NCBI RefSeq assembly: GCF_001074155.1
Contig: NZ_JUUZ01000032.1
Coordinates: 1 to 64,000 of the forward strand
Reading direction: 5' to 3'
DNA length: 64,000 nt
From: Streptococcus pseudopneumoniae
GTDB taxonomy: Bacteria > Bacillota > Bacilli > Lactobacillales > Streptococcaceae
Each line of letters begins with the position of its first letter. Position 1 is the first letter of the stretch. The position numbers and the translations under genes are program-made. Below, piece after piece: positions 40,821 through 48,409 of the stretch. Below the pieces are notes generated by a model. It was not told where the DNA came from. It searched no databases and saw only the letters and a program-made list of their open reading frames with translations.

Positions 40821-40946
40821 ATGAATATTATAACTAAGTTTGACCGTATCAAAGATATTCTCTGTCGCGCTGGTGGAAGATACCTTGGTACTGGATATAC
40901 TCAAGTAAAATATTTTCAGAAAGTTAAATGTATTGCTTTTGATTGA
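40821..40946 (+). CDS. Possible 41-aa peptide upstream of the MFS gene
   Basis: An ATG-started frame beginning MNIITKFDRIKDILCRAGGR, 41 codons long, in the leader of the MFS gene. The upstream AAGTGGAAATTACT is a poor ribosome-binding site. It resembles no family I know. It could be a short leader peptide, a remnant of a truncated gene, or chance. Confidence 0.3.
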   Translation: MNIITKFDRIKDILCRAGGRYLGTGYTQVKYFQKVKCIAFD

Positions 40947-40986
40947 TAAATAAAAATTGGTTTGATGAAATAACGGAGGAAGCTTG

Positions 40987-42357
40987 ATGAAAAAAACAAA
41001 TACAAAAGCGCCAGCTTATCTACTTTTTATTCTTTCGCTAGGATACATTATGGCGGTCCTAGATACAACCGGAGTGGTTCTTGCTGTTCCTCATATCGAA
41101 ACAGCTATGAGCGTCTCATTAGAGCAATCCATTTGGATTATTAATGCCTATACACTAGCTTTAGGGTCTTTGCTCCTACTTTCAGGAAATTTAACAACAA
41201 AATATGGTGCTAAACGAATTTTATTAATTGGAATGACAATTTTTACACTTGCCTCGTTAGGGTGCTCTGTTTCACCAAATATTGAAACATTAATTATAAT
41301 TAGATTCATTCAAGGTTTCGGTGCTTCTTTGTTCATGCCAAGTTCATTAGCACTTTTATTCATTTCATACCCCGATTCTACTAAAAGAGCACGTATGTTA
41401 GGAATCTGGACAGCAATTATTTCTGTTGCAACCGGTACTGGTTCTTTTATTGGTGGACTAATTATTAACTACTTCGGATGGAGGGGTATTTTCTTAGTCA
41501 ATATTCCATTTGGAATTTTGACAGTAATTTCAATATTACTTCTCGTGAAAAATAATATTGCCAATCTAAAGACCAGAATTGATATCTTTAGTAATATATT
41601 TCTGGTTACAACTATCGGAAGTCTAGTTATTTACCTTGTTGAAGGGAATCAATATGGTTATAGTAACTCAAATCTTTTATTGTTTCTTCTCATATTTATA
41701 TTATTTGCTATTGGTTTAGTAGTCCACGATAAAAAAAGTAAAGCACCTATTGTTCCCCACCAACTATTAAAAAATGCTAAGTTTATTGTCTCTAATCTAT
41801 TAGGTTTAGTAGTTAACATTTCACTATATGGCATTGTTTTGGTGCTAGGACTCTATTTTCAAACTTATTTAAACCTTTCCTCAATGGTTTCTGGACTCCT
41901 CATTCTACCAGGAATGATTGTCTTAATTATTGGTAATTTATTTTACGCACGTGCTGTAAAACGATTTTCCGTGGGAAGCCTCGCTACTGTCTCAATTATT
42001 TTTGCCATTGTAGGAGCAGCAGGAATTTTTGGAATTGGAGTTCTTTTTCATGAAATTCAACTATACATCCTAATTCCTTTATTTTCTTTAATGAGTCTAG
42101 GTATCGGAGTGTTAACTCCAGCAACTACAACCATTCTTATGGAAGCTGCTGGTCAAGAATTATCTGGAATTGCTGGTGCAACTCTAAACGCTAACAAACA
42201 GATTGGTGGACTTTTTGGTACAACAATTATGGGGATTGTAACTACTAATTTATCCCATGATTGGAATATAGTCATCGTTGTCGCATTTTTGGTTAACGTG
42301 ATAATGTATATTGCTACTTGGTTAATTGCCAGTCGTTACCTTTATGGAAAAGAATAA
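40987..42357 (+). CDS. MFS drug-efflux transporter (DHA2, 14-helix type)
   Basis: A 456-aa membrane protein with about 14 helices. DHA2 features are visible: motif D1 YIMAVLDTTGVVLAVPHIET, motif A-like GNLTTKYGAKRILLIG, and motif C WTAIISVATGTGSFIGGLII. The GGAGG is 7 nt before the ATG at 40987; an in-frame TTG one codon earlier is less likely. It probably exports a toxic organic compound by proton antiport, under HxlR control. The substrate is unknown. Confidence 0.9.
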   Translation: MKKTNTKAPAYLLFILSLGYIMAVLDTTGVVLAVPHIETAMSVSLEQSIWIINAYTLALGSLLLLSGNLTTKYGAKRILLIGMTIFTLASLGCSVSPNIETLIIIRFIQGFGASLFMPSSLALLFISYPDSTKRARMLGIWTAIISVATGTGSFIGGLIINYFGWRGIFLVNIPFGILTVISILLLVKNNIANLKTRIDIFSNIFLVTTIGSLVIYLVEGNQYGYSNSNLLLFLLIFILFAIGLVVHDKKSKAPIVPHQLLKNAKFIVSNLLGLVVNISLYGIVLVLGLYFQTYLNLSSMVSGLLILPGMIVLIIGNLFYARAVKRFSVGSLATVSIIFAIVGAAGIFGIGVLFHEIQLYILIPLFSLMSLGIGVLTPATTTILMEAAGQELSGIAGATLNANKQIGGLFGTTIMGIVTTNLSHDWNIVIVVAFLVNVIMYIATWLIASRYLYGKE

Positions 42358-42359
42358 AA

Positions 42360-42382
42360 AGTAGACGAATGTCTAGTGGAAA
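42360..42382 (+). repeat. Right copy of the direct repeat flanking the HxlR-MFS cassette
   Basis: The core AGACGAATGTCTAGTGG lies 3 bp after the MFS stop codon and matches 40078-40100 at 20 of 23 positions. The A-rich bases to its left also resemble those left of the first copy. Confidence 0.65.
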
Positions 42383-42440
42383 AATCTATTTTTAAACCCT
42401 ACTTGCTTCATCTTCATAAAATGATCACAACTCACAAATA

Positions 42441-42476
42441 AAGAAGAAAACCATCTCAAATTTTGATGAGATGGTT
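42441..42476 (-). terminator. Terminator of the DUF6287 gene
   Basis: On the minus strand AACCATCTCATC...TTGAGATGGTT is followed by TTCTTCTTT, right after the stop at 42483. In the plus direction it may also close the MFS transcript. Confidence 0.75.
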
Positions 42477-42482
42477 AATCAT

Positions 42483-43055
42483 TTAGTCTACTTTATAAAA
42501 AACTTGTTCTGAGCTAGTTGGAGCAGCTTGACCTGCAATAAGTCTATTTTTAGTTAAATCAGTATCTAACCCATCCATAATAAGTCCAGCAGGATAAATA
42601 CTCATTCCATACCCTGAGATACCATCTCTAATGCTGAATTCAATCGTTCCATGGCTCCCTATGCGCACTTTTTCAATATTTCCACTGTTTACTAGTCCAT
42701 TTTTATCGAATGTAAACTCTTGCCCTAGTCCATTTCTCCAAGTTCCAACTAGAGTAGAGAAATCTCCATTTTGAATGGCTTGCTCATCTATTTTTTGTGA
42801 TTTAGCATTCGTTTGCTCTTCTTGTGTCGAAAGCTTTTCCTCCGTAGTCGTAACACTATCTTGGGTAGTCGATAAACTAGTGGTTGTTGAACTAGTCGTA
42901 GCCGTACTAGTAGTAGAAACCTGTTCTGTTGTAGCATTTACTGCTTCTACATCTTGCTTCTTATGATTAAAGAGGAAGAGAGAACTTATCAGCACTACCA
43001 GGATTAAGGAACATAATAAAATCAACAGCCAGTTGATGCCTTTTCCTATTTTCAT
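42483..43055 (-). CDS. Membrane-anchored DUF6287 protein with Thr/Ser-rich stalk
   Basis: A 190-aa protein with an N-terminal membrane anchor (WLLILLCSLILVVLISSLFLF, about residues 9-29). A Thr/Ser/Glu-rich low-complexity stalk covers about residues 40-90. The C-terminal globular domain starts FSTLVGTWRNGLGQEFTFDK, matching the DUF6287 lipocalin-like pattern of streptococcal surface proteins. No sorting signal is present. The function is unknown. ATG preceded by AAAGGAG. Confidence 0.82.
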   Translation of the reverse strand: MKIGKGINWLLILLCSLILVVLISSLFLFNHKKQDVEAVNATTEQVSTTSTATTSSTTTSLSTTQDSVTTTEEKLSTQEEQTNAKSQKIDEQAIQNGDFSTLVGTWRNGLGQEFTFDKNGLVNSGNIEKVRIGSHGTIEFSIRDGISGYGMSIYPAGLIMDGLDTDLTKNRLIAGQAAPTSSEQVFYKVD

Positions 43056-43453
43056 CTATAACTCCTTTAAATTATTCTTTTTTAATTATATCATACTAAA
43101 CTGATACTAGGAAGAAATTGTATAAGACAAAGACTAGTGGTGAGAATTTTGGGGTGAACTCTCTATTGAGGATTAAAAAAGAACACCCCAAAAAGGTGCT
43201 CTTTGTAAGTATAGTCATTCTTTCGAAGAACGTTTACTAATTTGAAATGCTTTACGAGCTTTCTTAAGACCTGGTTGGAAACACTTCTATTTGAACACGT
43301 TTCAAGATGCGCTTAAAATCAATGTTTTCTCACGTTTTCAGAAAGAACAATTTCATCTAATTTGAATAACTTTCATTTGAATGGTGTGAATTTTACACTA
43401 AAAATACACGAATTGAGCTAGATTTTACCAAAAAGTTCACACCATTGATTCAA
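43056..43453. other. Gene-poor spacer with hairpin and decayed sequence
   Basis: This roughly 400-bp spacer contains an imperfect hairpin at 43178-43204 (AAAGAACACC / GGTGCTCTTT), an rpsI-like 3' fragment (listed separately), and AT-rich sequence to 43453 with an inverted pair GGTGTGAA...TTCACACC (about 43382-43445). No intact gene is seen. The mosaic suggests repeated insertion and deletion. Confidence 0.6.
43215..43277 (-). pseudogene. Fragment matching the 3' end of rpsI (ribosomal protein S9)
   Basis: In one minus-strand frame this reads PGLKKARKAFQISKR followed by SSKE and a stop. Streptococcal S9 ends in PGLKKARKASQFSKR, so 13 of 15 residues agree, and the bases coding PGLKKARKA look intact. 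No other part of rpsI is present. The rpsI 3' end is a known integration site for streptococcal integrative elements, so this is probably an attachment-site remnant or carried-over copy. Confidence 0.7.
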
Positions 43454-43954
43454 TTATTTTTTGTTACGTACGTTTTTCTTAGATGATAGACTTCCTAATG
43501 TATTTCTTATAGCATTTGAACAAACCTCTGTTAAAGGTTCTCCTATTGCCTCCTTGTAATTAAATCCTAATAGTTGCATAGTCTTTAAAGTATCCTTATT
43601 AAGTAGAGCAACCAATTGTTTCATTGAATCTTCTTTCCCATCTTCAACATTAGTAAATGAAGATAGAAGAGAAATAACCCGTTCTAAAGTGTTGTGCAAA
43701 TACTCAATATCTTTATCATCAATATGTACTTTTTCATATTCTTCTTTATATGCCTGAGCAATTCTGATTGCCTGTTCTCGTTCCGAAAGTAACTCATTTA
43801 CAATTTCATCATAAGTATTTCGTAATTTATCGGCGTTACGTTCTTCCTTTAATGATTGAATTTTACTATTCACTAGTGTTGTTGTTCCCTTAAATGTTAG
43901 AGTTCCCAATTCAATCCCTGCTTTTACTAAAGCTTCTGTAATATATGGCTCCAT
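43454..43954 (-). CDS. Hypothetical helical protein
   Basis: A 166-aa protein, mostly helical by composition. A coiled-coil-like middle (residues 30-80: KIQSLKEERNADKLRNTYDE) is followed by a basic C-terminal tail (SSKKNVRNKK). The N-terminus ITEALVKAGIELGTLTFKG could form a short amphipathic or membrane-touching helix. No family is recognised. It is divergent from the Fic pair and has AGAGG before the ATG and a possible extended -10 (TGATAAAAT) upstream. Confidence 0.65.
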   Translation of the reverse strand: MEPYITEALVKAGIELGTLTFKGTTTLVNSKIQSLKEERNADKLRNTYDEIVNELLSEREQAIRIAQAYKEEYEKVHIDDKDIEYLHNTLERVISLLSSFTNVEDGKEDSMKQLVALLNKDTLKTMQLLGFNYKEAIGEPLTEVCSNAIRNTLGSLSSKKNVRNKK

Positions 43955-44063
43955 GCTATACCTCTGTTATTTCTTTTTATAATAAAACCATTTTATCATA
44001 AATCTACATTAAACATAATACATCTTATAATCTCTATCCCTTTAGGTAAAAATACCGATTTTA

Positions 44064-44072
44064 TGGTATAAT
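44064..44072 (+). promoter_or_regulatory. Extended -10 promoter of the Fic toxin-antitoxin pair
   Basis: TGGTATAAT lies 30 bp before the antitoxin ATG, with AAGGAG as ribosome-binding site. Confidence 0.75.
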
Positions 44073-44101
44073 AAAGGTAACATTATATAAGGAGATGTGA
44101 C

Positions 44102-44290
44102 ATGACTCTTGATGTAAATAAAGAAGAATTAACAATTTTAGGGATTCCTTTTGATAATTTTTCAGATTTCGATACCGTCTGGTATGCTATTGGATCATCA
44201 ATGATTGAAAATTATGAACCTACTGTTCAAGATGTGATTGATTTAAAAACTTATGTTGTCAATAGACGAAAGGAATTGAATATTGGTTAA
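44102..44290 (+). CDS. VbhA-type antitoxin of a Fic system
   Basis: A 62-aa acidic helical protein. It contains the inhibitory motif (S/T)xxxE(G/N) as Ser32-S-M-I-Glu36-Asn37, which in class I Fic systems places the Glu into the Fic active site and blocks ATP binding. The following segment PTVQDVIDLKTYVVNRRKEL is typical of the family. It overlaps the Fic start by 8 nt, so the antitoxin is made first and the two are translationally coupled. Confidence 0.85.
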   Translation: MTLDVNKEELTILGIPFDNFSDFDTVWYAIGSSMIENYEPTVQDVIDLKTYVVNRRKELNIG

Positions 44291-44894
44291 AAATCAATAC
44301 GAAGGCTATAAGTACATTGACCCTAATCACCAATATACCTATCCAAATTCTACAGTCTTAATCAACAAACAAAATGTTACAAATATTGAAGAAGCCTACC
44401 GAAATGAACACTTATTCGTTACTAAAAGACTTGCAGACTTGCGCTTGAAAGCCATTGAAGTCTATTCCATGAGTAATATTTTAGCCATTCATAACTATTT
44501 GTTTCAAGACGTTTATGCCTGGTCAGGACAATATCGCAAGGTGAATATCTCTAAAAGTGGTAATCCTTTTATGTCGATACAGTCGTTTAATGCTGCAGAA
44601 ACTTATATAAATCATCTCATTCATTCCTATCATCAAACTGCCAACTCAAAAGATGAAATCATTAAACATTTAGCAAAAATTCTTGATAATCTTAATTATT
44701 TCCATCCCTTTCGAGAAGGAAATGGACGAACTCAACGAGAAGTTATTCGTTCCTTAGCACTATTAAAAGGGTATTCTGCACAAATACGAGTGGAACAAGA
44801 TGATGAAGTTTACAACCTTTATATGGACGGAACTGTCTATGGAGACTTAGGGAAGCTAGAAGAATTATTTGGTAAAATATTAAAAGAAATATAG
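44283..44894 (+). CDS. Fic-family toxin (predicted AMP transferase)
   Basis: A 203-aa Fic protein. The catalytic motif HPFREGNGR is at residues 141-149, matching HxFx(D/E)GNGRxxR, and the beta-hairpin target clamp is near GNPFMSIQSF. Such VbhT-like toxins AMPylate cellular proteins such as gyrase and topoisomerase IV and stop growth. The start is TTG at 44283, with AAAGGA 9 nt upstream inside the antitoxin gene; no later ATG leaves an intact Fic fold. Confidence 0.9.
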   Translation: MVKNQYEGYKYIDPNHQYTYPNSTVLINKQNVTNIEEAYRNEHLFVTKRLADLRLKAIEVYSMSNILAIHNYLFQDVYAWSGQYRKVNISKSGNPFMSIQSFNAAETYINHLIHSYHQTANSKDEIIKHLAKILDNLNYFHPFREGNGRTQREVIRSLALLKGYSAQIRVEQDDEVYNLYMDGTVYGDLGKLEELFGKILKEI

Positions 44895-45304
44895 ATTGTA
44901 ATACTTGATAATTACAGAGGTGAAATAGGGATTCACTACACGTCAATAGATGTGAGAACCCTTGATTTTAAGCGATTCTTGAAATTCTAAATTTCACTAC
45001 ATTGCAATATAAATCAACCGAATCACTACCTTTTTTGAAATAAGAATAATGATTCGGATATGTAAAAGAAGAGGAGCTTTATTGTGAAGCTCCTCTTTTT
45101 TTATTTGTTCTTTTACTTACAAATCGTAAGACCTGGTTTGGAAAGTATGGATTTCAGTTGGACTAAAAACAGCGTAATATCAAGGATTTTCTGAACGAAA
45201 TCTACTTATTCATTTCATAAAATTTGAATCAATATTGTTTTAATAGGGGAATAGTTTAGGTCTGTAAGCATTAAAATAATACACCTAACTTTGGTCACCG
45301 TTTT
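44895..45304. other. Spacer with terminator between the Fic and TMEM175-like genes
   Basis: No gene is supported over these 410 bp. Besides the terminator at 45068-45102, the segment from 45128 begins AAGACCTGGTTTGGAAA. This resembles the edge of the rpsI-like fragment at 43266 (AAGACCTGGTTGGAAA), so the Fic segment may be framed by related short sequences. The similarity decays quickly beyond that core. Confidence 0.5.
45068..45102 (+). terminator. Strong terminator downstream of the Fic pair
   Basis: GAGGAGCTT-TATTGTG-AAGCTCCTC followed by TTTTTTT is a perfect 9-bp stem with a T run. Confidence 0.9.
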
Positions 45305-45886
45305 CTAGTTATTCACTCTTTTTTCAGATAGTGTTTTTAAAATTATGATGTAAAATGCCGCAATCAAAACACTATACATCATAATCGGAGGATAGAGAAT
45401 TAAGGATAGAATCAATCCCACTCCTTTAATTATTAGGTCAGGTATCAATAACTTTCTATATTGTGCGGTAGCTTCAAGTAATTCTTTCTGATCTATATTG
45501 GGTTTATCAATTACTTTATGTAAAAACCAGTTTGCTACCGTTGAAACAATAACGATCAGTCCATAAAAGAGCTGTGCCGTATGATTCATGAAATGACTAC
45601 TAACTATTCCAGTAGCGTAGGGCATAAATGAAACAAAAAATAAAAGAAACAAATTCCACCAAACAATTTGTTGAGAAATTTTCTCAACCTTTTCCCATAA
45701 TGTGTTTAGCGCCATCCATAACGATCCCAACCAGAAAAAAGAAAGAAAATAAGCAAAGAAATTTTGCCGTAAATCCCAAAAAGCTTGAAGACTTGGTGTC
45801 GTTGGTTTTTCTAATTCTAAGATTAGGATAGTCATTATAATTGCTAGAACCGCATCTGTCAATGCAATTAATCTATCTTTCTTCAT
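45305..45886 (-). CDS. TMEM175-family potassium channel-like protein (DUF1211)
   Basis: A 193-aa membrane protein with six predicted helices. The first carries RLIALTDAVLAIIMTI, a form of the RxxxFSDxVxAI pore signature of bacterial TMEM175. Such proteins form tetrameric potassium channels. The start is taken at 45886 (MKKDRLIA), where family members usually begin; an in-frame ATG at 45916 adds a basic 10-residue extension and cannot be excluded. Confidence 0.85.
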   Translation of the reverse strand: MKKDRLIALTDAVLAIIMTILILELEKPTTPSLQAFWDLRQNFFAYFLSFFWLGSLWMALNTLWEKVEKISQQIVWWNLFLLFFVSFMPYATGIVSSHFMNHTAQLFYGLIVIVSTVANWFLHKVIDKPNIDQKELLEATAQYRKLLIPDLIIKGVGLILSLILYPPIMMYSVLIAAFYIIILKTLSEKRVNN

Positions 45887-45916
45887 CAGATTACGTCGCC
45901 TTTCATTTTGTAGCAT

Positions 45917-46284
45917 TCTATCTCATCGTATAATATTTATTAATCTTAAATATTGGATAGTCACTTCATATTTTGAGTACAAACAAGATACACTAAAAAG
46001 CATGTATCTGTCATATTTTATTTAACTTTAGAAATATTCATCCATCTAATCAATAAATATATCATATTTCACAATAAATGACTACTATCAAAGATACATT
46101 TTCTTTCAAATTCCTCCCTTTTCAACTTGGCTAACTTGACCTGCATTACCTAGGTCGCTTTGCTTTAAATTATACTTTTTTCTTAAACATTTGATACGAG
46201 TAGGTATTCTTGTGAGTAATTTTCATCAAAAAATTTCATAGATAAGTCCTATATATAATCACGGTAAAGTAGTAAAAATAGTTG
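45917..46284. other. AT-rich spacer with a decayed regulator fragment
   Basis: About 370 bp without an intact gene. The only recognisable content is the XRE-like fragment at 46106-46219; the rest is AT-rich with no clear promoter or RNA. Confidence 0.5.
46106..46219 (-). pseudogene. Remnant of an XRE-family helix-turn-helix gene
   Basis: One minus-strand frame reads RIKCLRKKYNLKQSDLGNAG followed by QVSQVEKGGI and a stop. This fits the core of an XRE/Cro helix-turn-helix (the LRKK...L.Q..L......S..EKG pattern). No start codon or continuation exists in this frame, so it is a decayed piece, not a gene. Confidence 0.5.
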
Positions 46285-46623
46285 TTATCCTAGTTGATTA
46301 AAAAAGTCTTTGATTTCCTCATCTTTTATAAAATAATATATAATTTTCCCCTCTCTTCTAGTATCCAAGATGTTTTGATTGGCTAGTTTACGAAGATGGT
46401 GGGAGGCAGATGCCATACTGAGATTTAGTAAACAGGCTATATCACAGACACAGAGTTCTTCAACAGCAAGGAGATAAAAGATGATATTTATCTGTTTATT
46501 ATCGGTAAACTTTGATAAAATACGAAGTGATTTTTGGACTTTTTCCTTTTCAAGGTAGTTCGTTGCGGTTGTAACATTTTGTTGATTTATAATATTCACT
46601 TGGCATATACTATCTTTTTTCAT
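46285..46623 (-). CDS. cadX: ArsR/SmtB-family cadmium-responsive repressor
   Basis: A 112-aa winged-helix regulator with the CadC-type metal motif ELCVCD (two cysteines) at the start of the DNA-binding helices, and recognition region SMASASHHLRKLANQNILDT. Metal binding should release it from DNA. It follows cadD after 11 bp in one operon (the cadDX arrangement), and an inverted repeat in front of cadD is its likely operator. Confidence 0.88.
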   Translation of the reverse strand: MKKDSICQVNIINQQNVTTATNYLEKEKVQKSLRILSKFTDNKQINIIFYLLAVEELCVCDIACLLNLSMASASHHLRKLANQNILDTRREGKIIYYFIKDEEIKDFFNQLG

Positions 46624-46634
46624 AATTTTTTCTC

Positions 46635-47249
46635 CTAGCCGAACACAGTCCTTAGTATGTTAAAGCTGTTGTTTTCAATCAGGATATACATCCCCAATCC
46701 TAAATAAACAACGGCAATAAACCATCTGCTATATTTTTCCAAAGTTTCTCCAACAGAAGGGACTTGTGCCAATTTTTGGGCAGAAAAAACCAAGAGATAA
46801 ATCATGACTAGAAAAGTAAGTAAAGCCACTATCAAATTCGCTAAATTTAAGGTAATAAAATATGGGACAAAAACACCAATATTGTCAGCACCACAACTTG
46901 CAAAAGTAATCATAGCGACTAGAAAAATCAGGTTTTTATCATCTTTGCGCAAACCATCTTTTGCAATAGCTTCTCCATCAGAATCTCCTAAAAGCAAAAC
47001 TTTGAGTCCTAGGAAAATTGGAATCAAACCGAGCAAACCTAAAATCTCTTTACTAGGAATATAATTTAAGACAAATGCAAAAAGTAAACTTAGCAATATT
47101 AGACTAACAGAGCCTAGAAATTGTCCTAAATAGATGTTAATAATGTCTTTTCTGCTTTTTCTTTTGGCAAAAAATAACATTAGGATAATAAGTAAGTCTA
47201 CGGCTGTCCCAGAATACAGGATTATTGAAGTAACAACATTTTGAACCAT
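46635..47249 (-). CDS. cadD: CadD-family cadmium resistance transporter
   Basis: A 204-aa membrane protein with about six hydrophobic segments, matching the CadD family in length and landmarks (ILYSGTAVDLLIILMLFFAK, FASCGADNIGVFVPYFITL). CadD confers cadmium resistance by export or sequestration. The ATG at 47249 follows GAGGTG; an in-frame upstream start at 47261 would overlap the operator. Confidence 0.9.
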   Translation of the reverse strand: MVQNVVTSIILYSGTAVDLLIILMLFFAKRKSRKDIINIYLGQFLGSVSLILLSLLFAFVLNYIPSKEILGLLGLIPIFLGLKVLLLGDSDGEAIAKDGLRKDDKNLIFLVAMITFASCGADNIGVFVPYFITLNLANLIVALLTFLVMIYLLVFSAQKLAQVPSVGETLEKYSRWFIAVVYLGLGMYILIENNSFNILRTVFG

Positions 47250-47259
47250 AAAACACCTC

Positions 47260-47279
47260 ATTCAAATATATTTTTGAAT
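47260..47279 (-). promoter_or_regulatory. Likely CadX operator in front of cadD
   Basis: ATTCAAATATATTTTTGAAT is a 20-bp inverted repeat (7-bp arms ATTCAAA/TTTGAAT) of the type bound by ArsR/CadC repressors, 11 bp before the cadD start. Confidence 0.75.
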
Positions 47280-47356
47280 GTATTCTAACATTAAACTTTG
47301 TAGATGTCAACTTCAGCTCCATCAAAATATAGATAAGAAGGTAGTGTACCAAACAT

Positions 47357-47391
47357 TAAAAAGCCCTGCCATCGAAATGATAGCAGGGCTT
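47357..47391 (-). terminator. Terminator after the putative nuclease gene
   Basis: On the minus strand AAGCCCTGC...GCAGGGCTT is followed by TTTTAATG, about 100 bp after the stop at 47496. It marks the downstream end of the 47.5-57.7 kb gene cluster. Confidence 0.8.
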
Positions 47392-47495
47392 AACTTCAAT
47401 ATCCAGATGATATATTTATCTAAAAAAGGTAGAGAAAAAGGTAGAGATTGGAATAACAGAAGAAATTCAGCAATCACAGTTGCTATCACTATATT

Positions 47496-48404
47496 TTAAT
47501 CACTCACACTAGTAAATAAATCTTCCCACTGAGTGATAGATGCTGGTAGGATTAACTTATACTTCTCATAAAAATCTAATAAATCGTTGTTCCCTATCCT
47601 AACTACATTTTCAATCTTATCTAAATTTATCACTCTCGGAGCATATAAATATACTAGATAACCTTCATCTACATATTGTTTAAATTCTAAAGCATCAAGT
47701 TCCTTTGCCTTCTTGCCTTTCACTTGAACTACTGCTTTTCTAGGATTATCAATTTCTCTAGAAATCATTTCACATTCAATTTTTATAGTTGTTGACTTCT
47801 TCGCAATTGAATTAGAAAGGACATAATAGTTTTCCTTAATTTGAAGATATGAGATGACAAGTTCTTCTAAATCAAATTCAGGCAGATTATCTAAGATACC
47901 TCCACTATAGGTTGTTATCTCAAAATAATTCTTTTTCGAAAATTTATTAAATATCAATTTTGAGTATTCTATTATACTTTTATCCCGTATTCTCTCGACG
48001 GTACCACCAAGAGGTCTGTTAAACGATGATTTTATCTGTCCAGGGACTTGCATTCCCACATTAAATGCATCAACTGGGATGACTGATCCAATATCCAAAT
48101 GAGTATCGCAAACTACTATAGCTGGAGATTTTACTTTACAAATCCAGTAATTTCCACTTAAATCTCGTGTCCAGAATAAATCATCTATCTGAGTATCCTT
48201 AAAAACATTTATTGCTGGATTTGCTCTACCTCTTTCTTTTTTTATTCGTCTATAGTACTCATTAAAGTCATCTTTCCTGATCTCGCTACTTAAACGACTC
48301 CAACCAAGTGCAAGATACTGCGCAGAATTATTTAAACAGAAGTCAATTAACTCTTGCCTAATGATATCATTTCTTTTTAAGTGTATTCTTGCAACATAAT
48401 CCAT
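47496..48404 (-). CDS. Putative Mrr-like PD-(D/E)xK nuclease with PUA-like N-terminus
   Basis: A 302-aa protein. The N-terminal half has DLFWTRDLSGNYWICKV (residues 75-91) and a beta-rich stretch to about 140; this looks like a small base-reading domain of the PUA/EVE type (weak inference). The C-terminal half has a possible Mrr-style active site: Glu210/Glu212 in KIECEMI, then Gln227-Val-Lys229 in AVVQVKGKK. If right, it would cut DNA, perhaps depending on modification. It is the last gene of the cluster, 5 bp after the coiled-coil gene. Confidence 0.6.
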   Translation of the reverse strand: MDYVARIHLKRNDIIRQELIDFCLNNSAQYLALGWSRLSSEIRKDDFNEYYRRIKKERGRANPAINVFKDTQIDDLFWTRDLSGNYWICKVKSPAIVVCDTHLDIGSVIPVDAFNVGMQVPGQIKSSFNRPLGGTVERIRDKSIIEYSKLIFNKFSKKNYFEITTYSGGILDNLPEFDLEELVISYLQIKENYYVLSNSIAKKSTTIKIECEMISREIDNPRKAVVQVKGKKAKELDALEFKQYVDEGYLVYLYAPRVINLDKIENVVRIGNNDLLDFYEKYKLILPASITQWEDLFTSVSD

Positions 48405-48409
48405 TCAAA

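Noticed and set aside
40821..40946. A firm functional call for the 41-codon frame before the MFS gene
   Set aside because: The ribosome-binding site is poor and no family is recognised, so it is kept only as a low-confidence feature.
43127..43200. A third copy of the HxlR-MFS flanking repeat
   Set aside because: GACTAGTGG and AAAAAAGAAC are shared with the 40.08-40.15 kb region, but the rest does not align, so I do not count it as a copy.
44940..45060. Integrase or att core after the Fic gene
   Set aside because: The sequence around ACACGTCAATAGATGTGAG shows short inverted pieces, but no integrase reading frame or matching second copy was found.
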